Shown here in pieces: positions 8,471 through 16,836 of a stretch of DNA of 64,000 bases. A model generated the notes under the pieces. That model worked only from the letters and a program-made list of their open reading frames with translations. It was not told the DNA's origin and made no database searches. A program made the translations under genes and the position numbers. Source of the stretch: JAOUEA01 sp963810915 (GTDB taxonomy: Bacteria; Actinomycetota; UBA4738; HRBIN12); assembly GCA_963810915.1 (NCBI GenBank), contig CAWEPH010000001.1:434001-498000 (forward strand). The letters are read 5' to 3'. The stretch's first letter is position 1. Every line of letters begins with the position of its first letter.

Positions 8471-10858
8471 ATGGCCACCACCCTTTCCCGACAGATCGGG
8501 AACCAGACCCTGACGCTCGAGGCCGGCAAGATGGCGCGCCTCGCAGACGGCGCCGTCATGGTCACGTACGGCGAGACGCAGGTCCTCGCGACCTGTGTCC
8601 GTAGCGCCCCCCGCGAGGGGATCGACTTCTTCCCGCTCACGATCGATGTCGAAGAGCGGATGTACGCGGCCGGGAGGATCCCCGGCTCCTTCTTCCGGCG
8701 TGAGGGCCGCCCATCCGAGACGGCCATCCTCACGTGTCGCCTGATCGACCGCCCGCTACGCCCCACCTTCCACGACGGCTTCCGCGACGAGGTCCAGGTC
8801 ATCATCACTGTCCTGGGTGTCGACGGGGAGAACCCCTACGACATCCCGGCCATGAACGCCGCCTCGGTGGCGACGTGCCTGGCAGGCCTCCCGTTCGACG
8901 GTCCGGTCGCGTCGGTGCGCATGGCCCTGATCGACGGCCAGTGGTCCGTCAACCCGACCTTCCAGGAGGTCGAGGAAGCCACGTTCGACGTGGTCGTCGC
9001 CGGTCGTCGCAACGAGGCCGGCGTGATCGACGTCCTGATGATCGAGGGTGAAGCGCCCGACAACACGTGGGACCTCCTGGCGTCAGGCGCCGCCGCCCCC
9101 ACCGAGGAGACCGTGGCCGAGGGCCTCGAGGCCGCAAAGGTCGCCATCGGGCAGTTGATCGACTTCCAGCGGGAGTTCGTGGACGCCGTCGGCGTCACCG
9201 AACAGACCTGGGAGCCTCGTCCGCTCTACGGCGAGGACGTCTACGAGCTCGTCGCCGCGTTCGCGAAGGACCGCCTGGGTGAGGCCATCGTGCCCGACAA
9301 GGCGGAGCGCGAGGCCAAGCTGGACGCCCTCAAGGCCGAGACCAAGGAACACGTCGCGGCCCAGCTGGGCGAGGACGCCGCCTCGCGCATGGGTGAGTTC
9401 GGCCCGGCGTGGAAGCAAGTCCAGAAGAAGGTCATGCGCAAGCGCGTGATCGACGAGGGCATCCGCCTCGACGGCCGCGCCCCGACGGAGATCCGGCCGC
9501 TCTCTGCCGAGGTCGGCGTCTTGAAGCGCGCCCACGGCTCGGCGCTGTTCAGCCGCGGGGATACCCAGGTCCTCAACATCACCACGCTGGGCATGCTGCG
9601 GATGACCCAGCAGATCGACACCCTCGACCTGGAAGACTCCAAGCGGTACATGCACCACTACAACTTCCCGCCCTTCTCCACCGGCGAGACGGGCCGCGTT
9701 GGTTCGCCGCGCAGGCGCGAGATCGGGCACGGCGCGCTCGCCGAGCGTGCGCTCGTCCCCGTGGTTCCGAGCGAGGACGAGTTCCCGTACGCGCTCCGTC
9801 TCGTTTCCGACGTGCTGAGCTCCAACGGCTCGACCTCGATGGCCTCGGTGTGCGGCTCGACGCTCTCGCTGATGGACGCCGGCGTGCCGATCAAGGCGCC
9901 GGTGGCGGGCATCGCGATGGGGATGATCGCCGACGACGGCAAGTTCGTGACGCTCACGGACATCCTCGGCGCCGAGGACGCGCTGGGGGACATGGACTTC
10001 AAGGTTGCGGGCACGCGCGAGTTCGTCACCGCGATCCAGCTCGACATGAAGGTCACCGGGCTCCCCGGCGAGGTGCTCGCCGACGCGCTGAAGCAGGCGC
10101 GCGACGCGCGGTTCCAGATCCTCGACGTGATGGAGACGGCGATCGAGGCCCCTCGCGACGAGGTGAACGTCAAGGCTCCACGCATCATCAGCATCCAGAT
10201 CCCGGTGGACAAGATCGGCGAGGTGATCGGCCCCAAGGGCAAGCGGATCAACGAGATCATCGCGCTCACGGGTGCCGACATCGACATCCAGGACGACGGC
10301 ACGGTGCACATCGGGTCGATCACCGGTGGGGAGGGCGCCGACCAGGCCGCGCAGATGATCAACGACATCGCCAACCCGCGTCCCGTGCTGGTCGGCGAGG
10401 AGTACGAGGGCACGGTCGTGAAGACCACCACCTTCGGCGCCTTCGTGAACCTGGTCCCGGGCCGCGACGGCCTGGTGCATATCTCGAAGCTCGGGCGGGG
10501 CAAGCGCCTGCAGAGCGTCGAGGAGGCCGTCAAGGAGGGCGACACGATCCGGGTGCTCGTCGAGGACATCGACGCCCAGGGCAAGATCAGCCTGAAGCCG
10601 ATCGGCGAGGAGTGGGCCATCCCCGAGGGCCAGGCCGACGAGTCCGGCGGCGGCGAGCGGCGTGACCGGGGTGGACGCGGCGGCGGCGGCGGCGGCGGCC
10701 GCGACCGCGACCGCGGCGGGCGTGACCGAGGTGGACGGAGCAGCGGCAGCAGCGGCGGAGACCGCGAGCGCGGTCGCCGGTTCCGTGACGAGCGGCCGAG
10801 CGAGGGCGGCGAGGCAACCGCCTCTGCGCCCGCCGCCGACGCGCCGACCGCCGAGTGA
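8471..10858 (+). CDS. pnp: Polyribonucleotide nucleotidyltransferase (PNPase)
   Basis: 795 residues. Two RNase PH-like domains (about 10-230 and 330-550) are joined by an all-helical linker, followed by a KH domain (IPVDKIGEVIGPKGKRI, ~577) and an S1 domain (EYEGTVVKTTTFGAFV, ~645). The last ~80 residues form a Gly/Arg/Asp-rich low-complexity tail (RGGRGGGGGGG type), likely to bind RNA. The enzyme degrades RNA 3'-5' by phosphorolysis. A strong SD AAGGAGG precedes ATG 8471. RNase J and RNase Y genes also lie in this window. Confidence 0.96.
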   Translation: MATTLSRQIGNQTLTLEAGKMARLADGAVMVTYGETQVLATCVRSAPREGIDFFPLTIDVEERMYAAGRIPGSFFRREGRPSETAILTCRLIDRPLRPTFHDGFRDEVQVIITVLGVDGENPYDIPAMNAASVATCLAGLPFDGPVASVRMALIDGQWSVNPTFQEVEEATFDVVVAGRRNEAGVIDVLMIEGEAPDNTWDLLASGAAAPTEETVAEGLEAAKVAIGQLIDFQREFVDAVGVTEQTWEPRPLYGEDVYELVAAFAKDRLGEAIVPDKAEREAKLDALKAETKEHVAAQLGEDAASRMGEFGPAWKQVQKKVMRKRVIDEGIRLDGRAPTEIRPLSAEVGVLKRAHGSALFSRGDTQVLNITTLGMLRMTQQIDTLDLEDSKRYMHHYNFPPFSTGETGRVGSPRRREIGHGALAERALVPVVPSEDEFPYALRLVSDVLSSNGSTSMASVCGSTLSLMDAGVPIKAPVAGIAMGMIADDGKFVTLTDILGAEDALGDMDFKVAGTREFVTAIQLDMKVTGLPGEVLADALKQARDARFQILDVMETAIEAPRDEVNVKAPRIISIQIPVDKIGEVIGPKGKRINEIIALTGADIDIQDDGTVHIGSITGGEGADQAAQMINDIANPRPVLVGEEYEGTVVKTTTFGAFVNLVPGRDGLVHISKLGRGKRLQSVEEAVKEGDTIRVLVEDIDAQGKISLKPIGEEWAIPEGQADESGGGERRDRGGRGGGGGGGRDRDRGGRDRGGRSSGSSGGDRERGRRFRDERPSEGGEATASAPAADAPTAE

Positions 10859-10861
10859 TCG

Positions 10862-12136
10862 ATGCCCATCCGTAGGACCGAGTTCAGCTCGGGCCTCCGG
10901 GTCGTGACGGAGCGGATGCCTGGCGTCCGCTCCGTCTCGCTGGGCGTCTGGGTGCTCGCGGGCTCGCGCGACGAACGCCCCGAAATCAGCGGGTCCAGTC
11001 ATTTCCTGGAGCATCTGCTCTTCAAGGGCACCACGACGCGCACGGCCCGCCAGATCGCCGAGGAGTTCGACGCCGTAGGCGGCGACGTGAACGCCTTCAC
11101 CGCGAAGGAATACACGTGCTACTACGCGCGCGTGCTCGATCGCGACCTCGAGATGGCCGTCGACCACCTCGCGGACATGGTGCAGCACACCGTGATCCGC
11201 AAGGCCGACCTCGACGCGGAGCGTCAGGTGATCCTCGAGGAGATCAACATGCACGAGGATTCGCCCGAGGACGTCGTGCACGATCTGTTCACGCGGACGC
11301 TGTGGCCCGAGCATCCGCTCGGGCGGCCGATCCTCGGGACGGTCGGCACGGTCGAGGCCGCCACGACCGGGACCGTGGGCCGCTTCTATCGTCGTCATTA
11401 CGTGCCCGGGAACTTCGTCGTTGCGGCGGCGGGCAACCTCCGGCACGAGGACCTCGTGGCGTTGCTGCACGAACGGATGGAGACCGGACGCGAGGTGCGT
11501 CCGGCCGATCCCTCGGTGTGGAATCGCCGCGCCGCGATCCACATGCCGGCGCCGTCTGGCAGGAGCCTCACCAAACGGCGCAAGACCGAGCAAGCCAACA
11601 TCTGCCTGGGAACCAACGGGCTCGTACGGTCGGACCCCGAGCGCTTCGCGTTCCAGATCGTGAACACGGCGCTCGGAGGCGGGATGTCCTCGCGGCTCTT
11701 CCAAGAGGTCCGGGAGAAGCGGGGACTCGCATACTCCGTCTACAGCTACCACGCGCAGTACACGGAGGCGGGATTGTTCACCGCCTACGCAGGCTGCACC
11801 CCTTCTCGCGCCGAGGAGGTCATCGGGCTGCTCCGCGGCGAGCTGGCCGACGTGGCCGGCGGCGGGCTCACCGAGGTCGAGTTCGAGCGGGCCAAGGGGC
11901 ACGTGAAAGGGTCGATGGTGCTCGCGCTGGAGGATCCCGGCGGACGCATGAGCCGGCTGGGGAAGTCGGAGATCGCCCACGGGGAGATCCTGAGCGTCGA
12001 CCAGTCCCTGAAGCGGATCGACCGCGTCACGATCGACGATGCGCGTCGTGTGGCGGAGCGGGTACTGTCGCAGCCGATGACCCTCACCGTCCTGGGTCCG
12101 TTCGGCGCGACCGCGTTCAAGGGGGCCGCCGCGTGA
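10862..12136 (+). CDS. M16-family zinc metalloprotease
   Basis: 424 residues. The inverted zinc motif HFLEH is at 47-51, and the third ligand is expected in the helix around EEINMHEDSPED (~124). The C-terminal half has the inactive-domain signature FQEVREKRGLAYSVYSY. These pitrilysin-like peptidases cleave short peptides; in Bacillus and actinobacteria one lies directly after pnp, as here (3 bases downstream). Substrate unknown. The stop overlaps the dapB GTG start. Confidence 0.9.
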   Translation: MPIRRTEFSSGLRVVTERMPGVRSVSLGVWVLAGSRDERPEISGSSHFLEHLLFKGTTTRTARQIAEEFDAVGGDVNAFTAKEYTCYYARVLDRDLEMAVDHLADMVQHTVIRKADLDAERQVILEEINMHEDSPEDVVHDLFTRTLWPEHPLGRPILGTVGTVEAATTGTVGRFYRRHYVPGNFVVAAAGNLRHEDLVALLHERMETGREVRPADPSVWNRRAAIHMPAPSGRSLTKRRKTEQANICLGTNGLVRSDPERFAFQIVNTALGGGMSSRLFQEVREKRGLAYSVYSYHAQYTEAGLFTAYAGCTPSRAEEVIGLLRGELADVAGGGLTEVEFERAKGHVKGSMVLALEDPGGRMSRLGKSEIAHGEILSVDQSLKRIDRVTIDDARRVAERVLSQPMTLTVLGPFGATAFKGAAA

Positions 12137-12861
12137 TCCGCGTCGGGGTGGTCGGGGCCACCGGCAAGATGGGCCGCGAGGCCTGCCGGGTGGTACACGA
12201 CGACCCCGAGCTGGAGCTGGTGGCGGCGGTGAGCCGCTCCGCGGCCGGGGCTCCGCTCAGCGAGCTCCTCGGCCTCGATGGTTCCACCGTCGTTGCAGCG
12301 GCGGAACTCGCCGCGCTGGTCGATGCGGGGGCCGAGGTGCTGGTGGACTTCACGGGTCCGACGTGGGCGCCCGAGCACGTCGCGTGGGGCATCGAGCATG
12401 GGATCCACGTGGTCGAGGGCAGCACCGGTTTCGAGATCGACCCCGCGTGGGACGCTCAGGATCGCATCTGCGTCTTCCTCGCCCCCAACTTCGCGATCGG
12501 CGCCGTCTTGATGATGCGGTTCGCGACGGAAGCCGCGAGGCATCTCCCCGACGTGGAGATCGTGGAGTACCACCATCCAGCCAAGCGCGACATGCCGAGC
12601 GGCACGGCCCGCACGACCGCGCGCCGGATCGCGGATGCTCGGGGCGAAGAGGCCGGGGACGTCCCGATCCATTCGGTGCGCCTGCCGGGCATCGTGGCCA
12701 ACCAGGAGGTCATCTTCGGTGGCACCGGGCAGACCCTCACGATCCGCCACGACACCACCGATCGGACCGCGTTCATGCCGGGCGTCCTCCTGGCCATCAA
12801 GGCCGTCGTGCAGCAACCTCCCGGTCTCATCGTCGGGCTGGACGCCCTGATGGGGCCGTGA
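12133..12861 (+). CDS. dapB: 4-hydroxy-tetrahydrodipicolinate reductase
   Basis: 242 residues. The N-terminal Rossmann motif is VGVVGATGKMGRE. The segment VEGSTGF stands where many DapB have GTTG. The catalytic/substrate signature EYHHPAKRDMPSGTA is present, as is the NAD(P)-binding FAPNF-type loop (LAPNFAIGAV). It reduces hydroxy-tetrahydrodipicolinate in lysine/DAP synthesis, following DapA encoded at 15.9 kb. GTG 12133 overlaps the M16 stop by 4 bases. Confidence 0.94.
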   Translation: MIRVGVVGATGKMGREACRVVHDDPELELVAAVSRSAAGAPLSELLGLDGSTVVAAAELAALVDAGAEVLVDFTGPTWAPEHVAWGIEHGIHVVEGSTGFEIDPAWDAQDRICVFLAPNFAIGAVLMMRFATEAARHLPDVEIVEYHHPAKRDMPSGTARTTARRIADARGEEAGDVPIHSVRLPGIVANQEVIFGGTGQTLTIRHDTTDRTAFMPGVLLAIKAVVQQPPGLIVGLDALMGP

Positions 12862-12871
12862 AGGGAACGGC

Positions 12872-13660
12872 GTGAGCGGGCATCTCGCCGTGGTGGTCGC
12901 GCACCCCGACGACGACACCTTCGGATGTTCGGGAACCGTCGCGCTGCACGCCGAGGACCCACGGTTCCGCTTCACGCTGATCCACGTCACGAGCGGTGAG
13001 GCGGGGGAGATCGCGGATCAGGCGCTCGCCACGCGCGAGACACTGGGTGCGGTGCGTGAGGAGGAGGATCGTCGGTCGTGGGTGGCGCTCGGGCGCGCGC
13101 CCGAACGTCACGAGTTCTTCCGCTACCGCGACGGAGGGGTCGCCGAGATCCCGTTCGAGGAGCTGGTGGGCAGGATCGCCGACGTCCTGCGGGACGAGCG
13201 ACCCGACGTCGTCATCACGTTCGGGCCGGACGGCATCACCGGCCATCCCGATCACATCTCGACCGGCAGAGCCGCCTCCGAGGCGTTCCACCGGGTACGT
13301 GGGGAGCGGGGCGCGGGCCTACGCCGGCTCCTGCACGACGCGCTGCCGGCCTCCTCGATGGTCGAGTTCAACGAGCTGCTTGCCGCGACGGGACAGGAGC
13401 CGGTCGACCTCGAGCATCCGAAGCTCTACCAGCCGCGCGGAGTTCCGGACGAGACCATCGGCGTCGACGTGGACTGCGGCGGGGTGGCTGATCGCAAGGC
13501 GGCCGCCCTCAGGGAGCACCGCACACAGGCCAACGACATGGCCGACCTGCCCGAGGAGATCGAGCGTCGGTTGCTGAGCCGGGAGACCCACGTGGTGGCC
13601 TGGCCGGCGCGCGCCCACGGTGCCCCCGTGCTCACCGACGTGTTCGAAGGTCTCCCGTAG
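12872..13660 (+). CDS. PIG-L/LmbE-family zinc deacetylase
   Basis: 262 residues with the zinc motif AHPDDDTFGCSG at ~10 and the later HPDH motif (TGHPDHIST, ~128). The family includes GlcNAc-PI de-N-acetylases, MshB (mycothiol) and Mca/BshB deacetylases. The length is close to that of MshB-type enzymes, but without neighbours of mycothiol synthesis the substrate is open. AAGGGA stands 6 bases before GTG 12872. It may be co-transcribed with dapB. Confidence 0.85.
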   Translation: MSGHLAVVVAHPDDDTFGCSGTVALHAEDPRFRFTLIHVTSGEAGEIADQALATRETLGAVREEEDRRSWVALGRAPERHEFFRYRDGGVAEIPFEELVGRIADVLRDERPDVVITFGPDGITGHPDHISTGRAASEAFHRVRGERGAGLRRLLHDALPASSMVEFNELLAATGQEPVDLEHPKLYQPRGVPDETIGVDVDCGGVADRKAAALREHRTQANDMADLPEEIERRLLSRETHVVAWPARAHGAPVLTDVFEGLP

Positions 13661-13666
13661 TCGCCT

Positions 13667-14308
13667 TCACCCGCGAAGGCCTTGGGCCACGAACGCGAGG
13701 CCGATCGCCAGGAGGGCCGCGGCGAGCCCGGCCCGGATCCATCGCAGGCCCCGCTCGCCCGCCACGGCTCGCCCGCCGGTCCCGATCAGCGTGGTGGTGA
13801 GATCGGTGGCGGACACGCCGAGGGTCATCGCGAGGCTCGCGAGGACCGCGGCCTGACGCCCGCTCGAGGCCGTCGCCTCCGCCACCACGGAGGACGCCGT
13901 CGTGGCGAAGAAGATCCAGGCGCCCGGGTTCACGATCACCGAGACGACGCCGCGCGCCGTGGGTCCGAGCGAGGCACCGGGCAGGGTCCGGCGTCGCCCC
14001 TCATCGCCGCCGGCCTCGGCCCGCAGCGTCCGCAGTTCCTCCACGGCGATGACGATCAGGAACGCGCCTCCCACGATCCGCAGCCCGCGCAGGACGGCTG
14101 CGCTCGGTGCGAGGGCCGAGAACCCGAACGCGAGCGCCACCATCACCGCGAGCAGCGCGCCGTTGGCCCCCAGCATCACCCGCAGGCCACGCCCGAGACC
14201 CCCCCTGGCGGTCTCCGACAGGATGAGGAGCTGGACGGGCCCCGGGGCGGCGCCGAGCGCGGCGCCGAGCAGGAACGCCGGCGCGATGTGTTCGGACCAC
14301 CCGCTCAT
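13667..14308 (-). CDS. LysE/RhtB-family amino-acid exporter
   Basis: 213 residues, six predicted membrane helices. The early GAAPGPVQLLILSETARGG matches the family's GxxPGP signature after the first helix; a charged loop at ~95-110 splits the helices into two groups of three. Members export amino acids such as lysine, threonine or homoserine. The start ATG overlaps the stop of the histidine-phosphatase gene (ATGA), so the two are probably translated from one mRNA. Its place among dap genes is suggestive only. Confidence 0.82.
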   Translation of the reverse strand: MSGWSEHIAPAFLLGAALGAAPGPVQLLILSETARGGLGRGLRVMLGANGALLAVMVALAFGFSALAPSAAVLRGLRIVGGAFLIVIAVEELRTLRAEAGGDEGRRRTLPGASLGPTARGVVSVIVNPGAWIFFATTASSVVAEATASSGRQAAVLASLAMTLGVSATDLTTTLIGTGGRAVAGERGLRWIRAGLAAALLAIGLAFVAQGLRG

Positions 14309-14775
14309 GCAGGGTCCGCGGGCCCGACGAGGCGGAGCTCCTCGACCGTGAGCCGGCCGCCATCGAGGGTCACGAGGAGGCCCTCGCACTCCGCCATCGG
14401 TCTCACGTCGTGACCGGTCAGGCCGGCCGCCGCACGCTCGACGAAGGGCGTGTGGCTGACGGCGAGGGCCCGCCCGTCTTCGGGCACCCGGTCGAGGAGC
14501 GCCCGCACCCCCGCGGCCATCCCCTCGGGGCTGCCGCCGCTCGCGTCGGCGCCCGCAAGACCGGGGATCACCTCGTGCTCGGGGAGTTGCTGGCCGGCGC
14601 CGCGCAGGAACCACGCGGCGGTTTCGGCCGCGCGTCCGGCAGGCGAGACGAACACCACGGCATAGCGCGCCTGCGACGCGCGGCCAACGTCCTCCGCCTG
14701 AGCCCGTCCCTCCGCAGAGAGCCGGTCGGCGTGCGGATCGCGACGCGCGTGGCGTCGAAGCTCGAGCTCTCGCAC
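14305..14775 (-). CDS. Short histidine-phosphatase (SixA/CobC-like)
   Basis: 156 residues. The N-terminal LRRHARR carries the phosphorylated His of the RHG family, and AVSHTPFVERAAAGL the second catalytic His. The size matches SixA-like phosphohistidine phosphatases rather than glycolytic mutases. The open frame extends upstream, but GTG 14775 leaves a normal N terminus right before the RHA motif, and the upstream part overlaps the divergent lipoprotein start. It leads a two-gene operon with the LysE-type exporter. Confidence 0.72.
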   Translation of the reverse strand: MRELELRRHARRDPHADRLSAEGRAQAEDVGRASQARYAVVFVSPAGRAAETAAWFLRGAGQQLPEHEVIPGLAGADASGGSPEGMAAGVRALLDRVPEDGRALAVSHTPFVERAAAGLTGHDVRPMAECEGLLVTLDGGRLTVEELRLVGPADPA

Positions 14776-14801
14776 CCGGATCCTTCCTCGATCGGTTCGC
14801 G

Positions 14802-14807
14802 TATCAT
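14802..14807 (+). promoter_or_regulatory. -10 element of the lipoprotein gene
   Basis: TATCAT ends 9 nt before GTG 14817; a leaderless or very short-leader transcript is likely. Confidence 0.45.
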
Positions 14808-14816
14808 GCCGCAGCC

Positions 14817-15299
14817 GTGCGTCCCCTTCGTCGAACCCTCCTCGCGCTCGCCCTGGCGGCGCTCGCTCTCTCGCTCCCTTCATGCACCCGCGACGAGCCA
14901 CAGGTGACATCCTCGACTCCCGGATCCGCCGCCTCGGGCGGCCCGGTCACCTCCAACGAGGAGGTGCACTTCAAGCCGGGCGAGTACGGCTACTCCTTCG
15001 CGGGGATCACGGCCGCGTTGAAGCTCACGGGCAGCAGCGGGACGCTCGAGGTGACCAACGATTCGGGGGCGGACATGGGCGCACCCTCCCTCTACGCGAT
15101 CACGGGCGGAGACGAGCGCTTCGACGCCACGGTGGATCAGGCGGCGCCGATCGCGAACGGGCAGACCGCGTCGTTCAAGGTGACCTTCCCGGACAAGGTG
15201 AACGAGCAGAGCGTGGGGTTGATCGTCTTCCTGCTCGGAGATGAGAACCTGGGGGCCATGGCGCCCGTGCCGGTCGGGATAGCGACCCCGTCCGGCTGA
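14817..15299 (+). CDS. Putative secreted lipoprotein, function unknown
   Basis: 160 residues. An Arg-rich start, a Leu/Ala-rich hydrophobic core and LSLPSC form a lipobox with the lipidated Cys near residue 23. After a Ser/Thr/Gly linker comes a beta-rich domain of ~110 residues with no motif I recognise. It is likely anchored to the outer face of the membrane. GTG start, divergent from the phosphatase gene. Confidence 0.7.
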   Translation: MRPLRRTLLALALAALALSLPSCTRDEPQVTSSTPGSAASGGPVTSNEEVHFKPGEYGYSFAGITAALKLTGSSGTLEVTNDSGADMGAPSLYAITGGDERFDATVDQAAPIANGQTASFKVTFPDKVNEQSVGLIVFLLGDENLGAMAPVPVGIATPSG

Positions 15300-15329
15300 C
15301 GTCGTGGCGGTCGGTCGTCGGTCTGAGGC

Positions 15330-15884
15330 TCAGACGTCGGTGCGGCTCGCGGGCTCGCCCTCGCCCGCCTGCCACCGCGCCAGCACGAAGATCAGGTCGC
15401 TCAGCCGGTTGAGGTAGCGGCGGATCTCGGGATTGACCTCGCGTCCCGTCTCCTCGAGATCCACCACCCTGCGCTCCGCGCGGCGCACGACGCCGCGGGC
15501 GACATCGAGGGCCGCGCTGCCGGGGTTCGTGCCGGGCACGATGAACGCCTCCGGGAGGGGCCGCACCGCCACCAGGTCGTCGATGCGGCGCTCCAGGCGC
15601 CTCACCATCCCCTCGGTGACGAGGGACACCTCCGCGGAGAGCTTCTTGCGTTCGGTCGGGTTCGTTGCGAGGTCCGCGCCGACCACGAACAGCTCGCGTT
15701 GTAGCGTGAGGATGTCCGCGCGCATCGTCTCGTCGTCACAGAGCGACCGCGCGACGCCGAGCGCGGCCACGGCCTCGTCGGTCGTGCCATAGGCCTCCGT
15801 GGCCTGGTCGGCCTTGGACACCCGTCCCCCGTAGAGGAGACCTGTGGTGCCGTCGTCGCCGGTCTTGGTGTAGATGCGAGGCAT
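15330..15884 (-). CDS. Cob(I)alamin adenosyltransferase, PduO type
   Basis: 184 residues. The N-terminal ATP-binding signature TKTGDDGTTGLL is followed by GGRVSKAD; the C-terminal half has NRLSDLIFVLAR, typical of PduO/MMAB. The enzyme adenosylates cob(I)alamin to adenosylcobalamin. The window also encodes a B12-dependent ribonucleotide reductase (nrdJ), which needs this cofactor. Start ATG 15884 sits 8 nt after a TATGCT hexamer. Divergent from dapA. Confidence 0.92.
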   Translation of the reverse strand: MPRIYTKTGDDGTTGLLYGGRVSKADQATEAYGTTDEAVAALGVARSLCDDETMRADILTLQRELFVVGADLATNPTERKKLSAEVSLVTEGMVRRLERRIDDLVAVRPLPEAFIVPGTNPGSAALDVARGVVRRAERRVVDLEETGREVNPEIRRYLNRLSDLIFVLARWQAGEGEPASRTDV

Positions 15885-15892
15885 CGGGAGCT

Positions 15893-15898
15893 AGCATA
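15893..15898 (-). promoter_or_regulatory. -10 element of the adenosyltransferase gene
   Basis: Minus-strand TATGCT ends 8 nt before the ATG, consistent with a leaderless or near-leaderless mRNA. Confidence 0.5.
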
Positions 15899-15945
15899 GG
15901 GCCCGATGCAGCCGCCGACCCCGGGCGGCGGAGGAGGGAGCTCCC

Positions 15946-16836
15946 ATGGCAGGGCCGCTCGGAAGGTTCGGATCCGTGGTGACGGCGATGGTCACCCCGT
16001 TCCGCGACGACCACGCCGTCGACCTCGACGGCGCCCAGGAACTGGCGTCCTACCTCGTGGACAGCGGCTCGGACGCGATCGTGGCGGCCGGGTCTACCGG
16101 CGAGTCCCCGACGCTCACCTACAACGAGAAGGCGGACCTGTTCCGTGTGGTGGGCGACGCGATCCGCGGCCGCGCGAAGCTGATCTGTGGCACGGGCACG
16201 TACTCCACCGCGGAAACCCTCGAGCTCACCCAGGCGGCCGAGGACGCGGGCGCCGACGGTCTGCTCGTGGTGACGCCGTACTACAACAAGCCGCCGCAGC
16301 GCGGGCTCATCGCCCACTTCGAGCGGGTGGCCGACGCCACCGACCTGCCGATCATCGCGTACAACATCCCGGGCCGCACGGCCACGCGCATCGAGCACGA
16401 GACGTTGATCCAGCTCGCCGGGCGGCCGAACATCGTCGCGGTGAAGGATTCCACCGGCGACTTCCAGGCGATCTCGCGGCTCATCGCCGAGGTCCCGGAC
16501 TTCGAGGTCTACTCGGGGGACGACTGGGCGACGTTCGGCTACGTGTGTCTGGGTGCCGTCGGGGTCGTGAGCGTCGCGAGCCATCTCGTGGGCCCGCAGA
16601 TCCGCCAGATGATCGATCTGATCCAGACCGGGGATATCGCGGCGGCGCGGAAGATCCATGAGTCGCTCTCGCCGCTGTTCAACGCGTTGTTCGTCACCTC
16701 GAACCCCATCCCAGTGAAGGCCGCACTCGAGATGCAGGGCCGAAAGGTGGGTGCCCCGCGCCTGCCGCTGGTCCCCGCCACCGAGCAGGAGAAGGAGCGG
16801 GTCCGCAAGGCGCTGGAGGATGCCGGTCTCCTCTGA
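15946..16836 (+). CDS. dapA: 4-hydroxy-tetrahydrodipicolinate synthase
   Basis: 296 residues, a TIM-barrel aldolase condensing pyruvate with aspartate semialdehyde. The Schiff-base Lys is K167 (VAVKDSTGD) and the proton-relay Tyr is Y139 (IAYNIPGRT); AGSTGESPTL near the N terminus is also typical. SD GGAGGAGGGAG precedes ATG 15946. The 3' end overlaps the RNase J start by 17 bases, an order seen in many actinobacteria and firmicutes. Confidence 0.96.
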   Translation: MAGPLGRFGSVVTAMVTPFRDDHAVDLDGAQELASYLVDSGSDAIVAAGSTGESPTLTYNEKADLFRVVGDAIRGRAKLICGTGTYSTAETLELTQAAEDAGADGLLVVTPYYNKPPQRGLIAHFERVADATDLPIIAYNIPGRTATRIEHETLIQLAGRPNIVAVKDSTGDFQAISRLIAEVPDFEVYSGDDWATFGYVCLGAVGVVSVASHLVGPQIRQMIDLIQTGDIAAARKIHESLSPLFNALFVTSNPIPVKAALEMQGRKVGAPRLPLVPATEQEKERVRKALEDAGLL